Below, piece after piece: positions 45,240 to 53,449 of a stretch of 53,449 bases of DNA. Origin of the DNA: Gnetum montanum (taxonomy: Eukaryota; Streptophyta; Gnetopsida; Gnetales; Gnetaceae); the NCBI GenBank assembly GCA_015680685.1, contig MNCI01020141.1, positions 85,239 through 138,687 of the forward strand, given 5' to 3'. Within the stretch, counting starts at the first letter, position 1, and every line of letters starts with the position of its first letter. The position numbers were made by a program, and so were the translations under genes. The notes under the pieces are model-generated. The model ran no database searches. It worked only from the letters and a program-made list of their open reading frames with translations, and was not told where the DNA came from.

Positions 45240-47590
45240 TCAACCTTATCCACCCTTCACCCATGATGGGCAATGTGGATCCAGTGTGGGTCCTAGCCTC
45301 CTTCATTCCATGACCATGAAACCTTACCCCCTTGCCATTTTTGGTAGCTACAGTTAACATTACTAAGCCCTAGACCTTGGTAGGGGGTACAACCTCTGTA
45401 CAACTTCTTACCTTGGGTAACCATACTAGGTAAGATTCCATCCACATTGGCCCACTATTTCTTAGGGGTTATAACATCCATACACACCTTTTGGTCTCCA
45501 CCAAGCCTTGATTCAACCTCAAGGTGGGCCCACATGGTCTGAAACCCCTCTAGTAATCCTTGACAAGTTTGAAAACTTATCAAACATAGTCGAAAGTGCC
45601 TAAGGCCTTGATATCTACTGGAAGTAATGATGAGGGGGATCCATCCATACTGGCCAATGTAGCCCCAGTGTGGATTGGCGATATAAGCTCAAAACCCCAA
45701 AATTGACCATCCAAATTGCAATTTTTGGCCTTAACACCCTTTTGAGCTTTTGGTAGCCAAAAATTTGACCAATATGAGTTAAATTTCATACTATTCAACT
45801 TTCCCATGCTAGGGAAGCCTTCACCATTACTGACTAGCATGGGTCCAATGTGGCTTCCTTAGAGGTAACCCTTAAAAGCCTTCCCATAGCCCTGAATGAT
45901 CATAAAACTCACTCTAATGGCCTAAACACCTCTCCATGGTCTCTAGTAGTCAACATTGTTAAACCTTAAGTTGAAATCATATCTAAAGCCTTAACCACAT
46001 TGGGGAACATCTCACCTAGATTGTCTAGCATGGGCACTTTGGGGATAAGCCATAACACCACATCCATAGCCAAAAATAGCCCTAAAACTTACCCTAGTGA
46101 TCACACAACCCTACTAGAGCCTTCCAGAGCCATCAAATGCCACAAAATCAATTAAAAATGGGAAAAATATGTTACCCCATTTTCATCCACACTAAGGCCA
46201 TGATGCCCAATGTGTATCAGGGGGGAATAACTATAGAAAATACCATTGAGCCCTCAAATTAGTTGATTTTTATTCCCCAATCTTGGCAATCAAACCCTAA
46301 AACCTTTACAACTCTAAAACCCTACCGAATCTAATTAAAAATGGCCAAAATTATGAACTCAAGTGGAGATATGCTAGAGGGGAACCCCATTTATGCTAGG
46401 CAACATCACCCTAGTGTGGATGATTAGGGTATGATTAAGGATTACCAAGATCAATCCCAAAATTGACATGTGTTGACTTTCCAACCTTCTTGAGGACTTT
46501 GATAGCCAAAAATAGCCAAGATCAAGTGACATTTCATGATCATTTCTATTCTCATGCTAAGCACCCCACTCACCCATCCTAGCTAGCATGGGTCAAACAT
46601 TAGTGCCTATAGAGAAGCTTATGGAGGGCTCATGGATGCCTCAAAATGACTCCAAATTACACCATACTAGTCCTAGCACCTTGTCAACACCTCTAGAAGC
46701 CATAAGATTCAAGGAAATTAGTCAAAAAGTAGCAAAAGGCTATCTTCCTTTATTTTCCCATGCTAGGACCATGCTGAACAACATGGTTCAATGTTGCTTC
46801 AGAGGAGGATGACTTCCAAAACCATCCAAAGACCTTTAAAATTTCCATTTTTGATCCTAGACCATAGCCCTCAACACTAGCAACCATAAGGGCTCACATG
46901 CAAAGTTAATTTTCTATTGAAATGTACTAAAATTTAATATCCTAAGGTATCTATGGTAGGGAAGCCCTATACCATGCTAGGTAGCATGGCTCTAGCATTG
47001 GTAAGTTACCTTACCACTTTTTATGGTAGATTGACACCTCCAAAATCCATAAGCCTACATCGATAGAGCCTAGGACCTCATGGCCTTGAGTTGACAAATA
47101 TTGAACCTCATTTTAACTTTTGAAACTCACTAGACCTCCTCATCCACACTAGAGCAATGTTGCCCAGCATGGCTCAAGGGGGGTATAACCATGACCTACC
47201 TCAAATTATCATCAAACCCAACTAGTTTTGACCAAAAATCTTAAGTACCATTACTCGTGACCCTAGAAGCTTGAAAACTTGGTCAATTTTCCTTTGAAGC
47301 TACCCTAGAATCTAAATGCAAAAGTATCCCCACTAAGCCACATTGGATCCATGTAGACTAGCATTGCTCTAGCATGAGTGATAGTTCTAGGCTTTAATGG
47401 GGATTTCTAGAGGTTAAAATTAACTCTAGAATTAACCTATTTCCTTTCCCAATCCACTGCATTGACCATGCAAGCCACTAAGAGCCAAAAGTTGTTCAAG
47501 ATTGACCTAGAAAAATACCTAGCTTTTCCATCCATGTTGGAGGTCATCCTACCCACATTGGCTAGCATGGGTCCAACATGGATACCTAAA
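45240..47590. repeat. Degenerate tandem array, about 190-bp period, in C spacer
   Basis: Landmarks of the type CCACATTGGCTAGCATGGGTCCAACATGG occur near 45255, 45435, 45640, 45835, 46010, 46195, 46395, 46575, 46765, 46975, 47155, 47350 and 47560, spaced 175-210 bases. Confidence 0.7.
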
Positions 47591-48299
47591 AAACCATACT
47601 TTCCTAGCCTAAAAAGCCTCAAAATAGCCCTAATAGGTGCCCAAACATGCCTATCACCCTTGTATCCTTAAACCATGATCCACTAAGGCCTAAAACTAGC
47701 AAAATATAACCTTTTCTAATCAATATCCATCATGTTCTACCACATGTGTTTCACTAGGACTTATTTGACCTTGTTTTGACCTGATTTGACCTATTTTGAC
47801 CTCTATTATACATCATTGGCCTTTATTAGTACCAGTTGGTCTCGTATGACTTTATCTTTTCATTCATGTCCCTTGTTTAGCCTTTGATTATTGTTGAATG
47901 ATGTGGTTTGACCTTCCCTAATCATCATGTAACTATGGCTTGCTAAGGCCTTAAACTAGCATCATGGCTTGCCAAGACCTTAAATTGGCAACATCGTAGT
48001 CTCACTTGACCATATTTTACCTTATTTGTAATACTCCCTTTATGCCTCAAGTTGTTTTGACCTTGTTAGACCTTCATTTGGCCTTTCTTTATCCTTTATT
48101 CCATTTTTTTACCTATTTCCACCTTTTATAACCTTGGTTGACCTTATTTGCATTTTGTTTGGCATTTTAACAACATGCATTTGCATAATTTTATAGCATT
48201 TTTGCATTGTTTACTCATCTTTATCCAAGTGTCACATAATGTGCTTATGGTCAACATGCAAGATTGAAGTATGAGTACCTAGCAGCAAATCAATTTGCC

Positions 48300-49440
48300 T
48301 TTGAGCCTAATTGGACCCCATGGTAATGTTAAATGATGCATTAAACTTAGTTGCCTAGATCTTAAGCTTGAGAGTCCTATCGACCACATAGCCTTGATAA
48401 AGAACCCTCTAGAATGGCCTGAAAACCTAATCAAAGCCCTTGACCTAGAAGCTAGCAACATTACCAAAGACTCTCTAGTTGAGGTTCTTTTCAAAACACA
48501 TAGTGGTGAGGAGAAAACCCTAAAACTAAGTTCCTCAATAAAGCCTCAATAGGCTCAAGACATCACCAAGGTCCTAAAAGACAACATTTAGGTCTTTTCC
48601 TAGTCATATGAAGATATGTCAAGCCTTGATCCACATTTAGTATAACACAATATCATCCTTGATGCTAGCATTAGACTAGTTAAACAAAAATTTTGTAAGA
48701 TTAGAGTTGATTTGGCCCTAGCAATTCATGATGAAATCACAAAACTATGACAAGCTGGTTTCATCCAAGCTACTAATTACATAGAATGGGTGTCTAGCAT
48801 AGTGGTAGTCCCTAAGTAAAATGGGAGCATATGCATTTGCATTGATTTGTGAGACCTAAATAAGGAAACTATCAAAGATGATTTCCTTTTACCTAGTATT
48901 GATCAACTTATCAATACTGCGACTTCGCTTGTCTTGTTATCCTTCATGGATGGGTTCTTAAGATACAACCAAATTAGAATCAATCAAGAACATCAACTTA
49001 GTACAACCTTCATGATCTTGGGGTATCTTTTGTTATATTATGATGCCCTTTGGCTTGAAGAATGTAAGAGAAACCTACCAATGAGTCATGACATACATTT
49101 TTAATGATTACATGTTAGGTTTGCTCAAAAATTACATAGACGATATAGCTATTAAGTCCAAAGTGGCCAATGACCATGCACATGATCTTGATCTTGTACT
49201 TAAATAATGGCTCAAGTATGAGCTTAGGCTTAATCCCAAGAAGTGTTTCTTTGGTGTTAAAATTGGTAAGATTCTTGGGTTTGTAGTGTCTAAAGCAAGG
49301 ATCCGTGTCGATCTTGATAAGGTTAAGGCCATATCCAACTTGATAGCACCAACTAACCTTAAGGAGCTTTGAGGATTGCAAGGCAAATTACAATTTATCT
49401 ATAGGTTATTTACTAGGCTTACAAATAAGTTACAATCCAT
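48300..49440 (+). pseudogene. C pol: linker and reverse transcriptase
   Basis: The linker (48350-48620) reads ESPIDHIALIKNPLEWPENL and, with stops, ends in SYEDM. RT follows: LDPHLV, VKQKFCKIRVDLALAIHDE, AGFIQATNYIEWVSSIVVVPK, ICIDL.DLNKETIKDDFLLP, LLSFMDGFLRYNQI, MPFGLKN, and the catalytic box LKNYIDDIAIKSK with both aspartates kept, then NPKKCFFGVKIGKILGFVVS. This series is typical of the Tat/Athila branch. There are about ten stops and a few frameshifts. Confidence 0.88.
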
Positions 49441-49885
49441 GCAACTCTTACTTAAGAAATGGGTCCACTATGAGTGGATGGTGCAATGCTAAGAGGCTTC
49501 TAAAAACCTTAAGAAAGAGTTGGCACAACTACCAATGGTCTATCCTCCACAAGTGAATAAACCATTTTACATCTACCTTTCTATCTCTAACACATCTATT
49601 TTCTTCCTGCTCTATCAAAAATGAGATGATGAAGTAGATTTTCTAGTCTACTACTTTAGCCATGCTTTTGTAGCCCATGAAACATGATATACCAAAGTAG
49701 AGAAGTGTTGTCTAGCACTAGTCTTCTTATTGAAGAAGCAAAGACACTACCTCTTGAGAAGCTAGGTCAATGTCATTTGCAAGGATAACATGATTATAGT
49801 CATCATGACTAACATCTATGATAGTAGCCATATATCCTAATGGAAAGCCATAACAATAGAGTTTAAGCTTCATTACGTTTCTCAA
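49441..49885 (+). pseudogene. C pol: gypsy RNase H
   Basis: Reads FYIYLSISNTSIFFLLYQ, then VYYFSHAFVAHET.YTKVEKCCLALVF, LLKKQRHYLL and, at the end, KAITIEFKLHYVSQ. This is the standard gypsy RNase H that follows RT. Active-site residues are mostly lost. Several stops. Confidence 0.8.
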
Positions 49886-50395
49886 GTGTCAATGAAAGGT
49901 CAAGCTATAGCCATACAACTCACCATTTCGCTAGTTGATGACCATGTGATCATAGACCTGAAATTTCTAGACAAATACATCAACACTATTAGCCAAGTAC
50001 TTGAGGACTATGAGGTGGTCATGCACTTTAATGGAGATTCAACTTCCCATGGGGCCAGTTCTACTACCATCATAACATTACCATCTAATGAAATCAAACC
50101 ATTTGCTTATCATTCTAAATTTTCATGTACCAACAATGTAGTGGAATACGAGGGTTTGATCAGAGAGATGATGGTAGCTTATGACCTAGGAGTAAAAATT
50201 TTAATGATCAAGGGTGATTCACAACTTGTGGTCAACCAAGTAACCGAGGTTTATACTTGTAAAGCCAAACACTTACAAACTGTCTATGACCTAGGGAAGA
50301 AATTGATGCAGCAATTCACACACATCAATATCCAACATGTATCCCAAACTAAGAACATATATGCGATGCCATTGCAACACTATCCCTTAGTGTGA
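49886..50395 (+). pseudogene. C pol: second (archaeal-like) RNase H
   Basis: Open for 169 codons. Reads VVMHFNGDSTSHGASSTTI (D kept in FNGDS), FSCTNNVVEYEGLIREMM (E kept), VKILMIKGDSQLVVNQV (D kept), then HLQTVYDLGKKLMQQF and VSQTKNIYAMPL (in place of R..N..AD.L). The TNN.VEYE and GDSQLV motifs define the extra RNase H of the Tat lineage. It begins just after SMKGQAIA, the link from the first RNase H. Confidence 0.88.
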
Positions 50396-50599
50396 CATCA
50401 TATGTATTCACCAAGTTATCTATCTTGATTGTGAACTATGTCATTTCCATCACACAGAGCACTAAGTATACTTTTGTGGTCATATTTCATACTACTTCTC
50501 CAAAGGAGTGGTATGAGAATATCAAGTTTTACCTTATGCATGGTGAACCTTCACAAGGCTTGACTACTACTTAAAAGGATATTGTACGTAAATGATCAA

Positions 50600-51750
50600 A
50601 ATAGTATATCATAGTAGGTGATAATACATTATGTCAATGTTCCTATGATAACATATTGTTAATGTTATTGGGTAAAATAGAAGCCTGCATAGTACTAGAG
50701 CAAGTTCATGATGGTGTATGTGGGGGACATATAGGACCTACAATCATGGTTGATAAGATTAGATGGTTAGGCTATTATTGGCCCTATATGAAAAGAGACT
50801 ACATGTAGAAGGTTAAAACTTGTGACACATGCCAATGACATAGAAACCTTATGTGTACCACCAACTGAGTTACACACCACTCAAATAACATGGCTATTTC
50901 AACAATGGGGGTTGCATATCATTAGACCTATAATGCCTAGGTCTTCCCTAGGGCATAGCTTTATTATCACTACAACTAAATACTTTACAAAATGGGTTGA
51001 AGCTATTTCCCTAAGGAAGAAAACGTCTAAAAAAGTCTATAGATTTATACTTGATAACATAGTAGCCCATTTTCACGTACTTATGACCATATTCATAGAT
51101 AATGGACCACATTTGAGCAACCAAGAAATGAAGAACTTTTGTCATGACCTAGGCATTAAGCACTTCTTTTCATTACCATATTATCCTCAAGGCAACAGAC
51201 AACCTAAAGAAACCAATAAAGCAATCATAAAATTTCTCAAAAAGATGTTAAACAATAGTAAATGCAAGTGGCATGAGCAGCTTGTTCATGTGCTTTGGAC
51301 CTATTGAACAACTTATCAAACCATGACTAGTGTAATCACTTATAGCTTGGTTTATGATTCTAAAGTTATTTTACCTCTTGAATTGTATGTTCCATTGCTC
51401 CGAGTAGCCTTATTTAACTTCATCAATGATGAACAAAATAAGGAGCTATGTCCCATGGACCCAAACTTAGTGGAGGAGAAACAAGTGCAAACACTTACTC
51501 ACGTTGAGTGATATTAGGAGAGGTAAAAATGACAACATCACCATAACCTAATCAAGTGTAAGATCAAGGAAGGTAACCTTGTCCTCAAGGCCATCTATGA
51601 ACATGTAGATAAATTCTTAGCCAGCTAGGAAGGACCTTTCTTGGTCACCAAAGCCTATATTAATAGAGCCATTTGGATAGTAGGCATGGATGGAAATGAG
51701 TTGGACAATCTAGTAAGTCATTCCTATCTCAAGCCTTTCTACATGTAGCT
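50600..51750 (+). pseudogene. C pol: integrase
   Basis: Zinc finger near 50690-50835: VHDGVCGGHIGPT, IRWLGYYWPYMKRDYM, KTCDTCQ. Core at 50822-51307: WGLHIIRPIMPRSS (first catalytic D is H), TKWVEAISLRK, FIDNGPHLSNQEM (second D kept), YYPQGNRQPKETNK (catalytic E is K). The C-terminal part (51323-51750) contains NLVLKAIYEH, EGPFLVTKAYINRAIWI and SYLKPFYM. Two of three catalytic residues are gone, so this copy is dead. Confidence 0.88.
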
Positions 51751-53449
51751 AGTTGTCAACCATCATAGCCAATAACAAGCAAACCTACATAACCTATTTT
51801 GCACAACAAGGTAACTATTAAACTTTATGGCATATGTAACCTATGGTAGTTTTATTTTCCTATCATTCTATATGGCCTTATGATTGTACTGTAATAACAT
51901 GTTTTACTTATTTGGTTCTCTTGTCCTCTTGGAGTTGTGCTTGCCGGATGAATCCTGAAGTCAACACAAAGGTGCAACTCATCATAATAGCAAGTCACCA
52001 CGTGACCTCAATATGCAAGATTCAATGGGTTTATTCTACCATATTGTTGGCACATTTGGCCATTCCATGGAATAGTTGGAATAGTTTATTAAAAATTGGA
52101 AGAATCTATGGTTGTAAATTTAGAAGTAAATTACAGCTTTAGTATTGTGGGTTGATGGGTGTTTTTGGAGGATTAATCCACTGGTAAATAATTTGATGTT
52201 GAAGCCTTCTAGATACAAAATGAAAGTGCCAGATTATTCCTTTATTAAAGATTGGAAGATAGTACTATAGCAAGGAAGGAATTATATTATTTACGTGAAA
52301 AACACTAAGTTGAAGATCTAGGTTGTTAAGCTCGGTTGTATCCTTTGGCCTTAAGACAATGTTTGAAACTCCTTGCAAATCAGAAAATAAAACAAAAATC
52401 AGCAGTGCCTCTGTCGTCCTGAAGATTATACAACAATGAGAGTGGAGGAAAAGGAGACTACAGTTGGACCAACATCCTAACACCGTATACCTACTAATCG
52501 CAGCAATGGCAGGGAAGCAAACACCATACAAATAAAGATAATATCAGTGGAGGTGCAATTGTAGGCAAAGGTGAAGGAAAATCACGATGTTCCTAGAAAA
52601 TCATTCTGCAGTAAATGTTTAAAACCACCAGCTGCGTGACATTCATCCTGGCATAGACGGGCACCGTGAAAACTACCATCAATATGGGCATAACCAAGTC
52701 CCTGGGGCATGAAACATCTTTGCCATAAACGCAGGGATATTTAAAAAAAAAATCGAAACCCTCTTCCACACAATATATGGAGAGAGGTGTCATGTTTTGT
52801 TGAAACCTCGATTTTATTTTAAGCTTTGCAGGCCGTAGCTATTTTAGTTGTGCGGGCTACAACGGTTCTGAAGGTTCCTGTGATTTCGCCGGATGCAGAT
52901 CCACAATACATTCGCTCCTGGTTCTGCAATCAATGACAATGGTGGTGATGATTCAGAAAAAATTTTAAAAAAATGCAGGAAGCCCTAAGCCAATTTGGGG
53001 GAAAACAAAAATCCCAGGCAACTGAACACCACACCACATGACAACAATGCCAGATGCAGCAATAGAGCCTTCTCCCGCGGTGGCAGTTGGTTACGATTTT
53101 GTAGGGCCTTATTGTGCGGTGGCAGTTCAAACATACGGTTTTGGTTGATACAGCACTTTGGATCTTGGTTAGAACATGTGTCGGTTCTTACAAGTTTTGT
53201 GCAGAGATAAGAGAAAGGAGAAAACGAACCAGTTGATTACACCTGCTGTTCTGGAACTGTTGCTGATTATCTGCGCGATTTACCAGGGAAGACGAAGAAG
53301 AATTATTTTTAGCCATTAACTCTCCCGCTTTCACTCACATTTACACCAAGATGTATGTAAAATTATCTTATTACTATCACTCGTTTATAACTTTACGAAA
53401 GCATTGGGTGGTTAAAATATCTAACAAATTAATCAACATATACATATAT
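51751..53449. other. Unassigned right flank
   Basis: No retrotransposon motif recognised after the C integrase. AT-rich to about 52500, then more GC and CpG towards 53300. A G-box CACGTG lies at 51999-52004 inside GTCACCACGTGAC. Short open frames (for example 53047-53148 on the plus strand, with the doubled motif GCGGTGGCAGTT, and a 33-codon frame near 53215-53312) match nothing I recognise. This may be low-copy DNA near a host gene. Confidence 0.4.

Larger units (their letters stand above)
42813..48299 (+). other. C spacer between protease and RT
   Basis: About 5.5 kb without plus-strand coding signal, sharing layout with the B spacer: minisatellite (43125-43335), antisense modules (43729-43803, 44665-44790), a degenerate array with about 190-bp period (45240-47590), then TTGACCT-rich DNA (47700-48200). 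From about 48340 the pol linker starts. If transcribed as one RNA, the spacer would have to be spliced out or bypassed. Confidence 0.65.
37362..51750 (+). mobile_element. C: Tat-lineage gypsy element with gag-protease, spacer and pol
   Basis: 5' LTR 37362-38439, primer region, gag-protease 39180-42812, a 5.5-kb spacer like that of B, then RT, RNase H, a second RNase H and integrase (48300-51750). The second RNase H marks the Tat lineage. No 3' LTR is found before the window ends, so the 3' side is deleted or truncated. The placement of the long spacer between protease and RT is unusual; B shows the same spacer directly after protease. A composite of two elements is the alternative. Confidence 0.8.

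Noticed and set aside
1-53449. CRISPR arrays, rRNA, tRNA genes, bacterial operons
   Set aside because: Nothing of this kind was seen; the tandem repeats here are degenerate retrotransposon repeats.

Overview
The window looks like intergenic DNA from a seed plant with a large genome. It is AT-rich and consists almost wholly of old, nested LTR retrotransposons with point-mutated reading frames. I see no intact gene, rRNA, tRNA or CRISPR array. A conifer or other gymnosperm would fit the age and nesting, but the sequence alone does not prove it. Two stretches of N (47 and 494 bases) are assembly gaps.

Layout. 1-4273: 3' part of a Ty3/gypsy element (E1) of Athila-like type, with a long decayed third ORF and its 3' LTR. 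4274-6680: decayed Ty1/copia integrase and reverse transcriptase, into which E1 inserted. 6685-10412: a reverse-strand chromovirus-like gypsy element (M) with 3' LTR, pol and a piece of gag. 10413-12195: forward-strand gypsy LTR ends, primer sites and gag pieces. 12203-36855: a copia element (A) that carries two later insertions. The first is a 1.1-kb solo LTR (S, 13066-14165). The second is a 21.3-kb Tat-like gypsy element (B, 14289-35605, target duplication AAGTA). B's own 5' LTR is split by a 7.0-kb Athila-like element (N, 14738-21785, target duplication ATACT). 37362 to about 51750: element C, the same family as B, with 5' LTR, gag-protease, a 5.5-kb spacer, then RT, two RNase H domains and integrase; no 3' LTR is visible. 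51751-53449: unassigned flank, rising in GC towards the end.

How the parts work together. N and E1 share LTR ends, a tRNA-Asp-type primer site (seen in N) and a string of conserved noncoding modules: internal copies of the polypurine tract, a T-rich block, a 20-base purine block, and a branch point plus splice acceptor just before ORF3. N keeps gag and protease but has no pol and only a stub of ORF3, so it would have depended on a helper. B also has gag-protease but no pol. Its 7-kb spacer is shared with C, where the same spacer lies between protease and RT. The spacer holds a degenerate tandem array of about 180-200 bp and a small antisense ORF of equal length (42 codons with stop) in B and C.

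The strongest candidates for something undescribed are the antisense ORF inside the array-bearing spacer, the placement of that spacer between protease and RT, and the repeated internal polypurine tracts with the spliced-ORF3 signal in the E1/N family. All identities are read by eye; no search was run.
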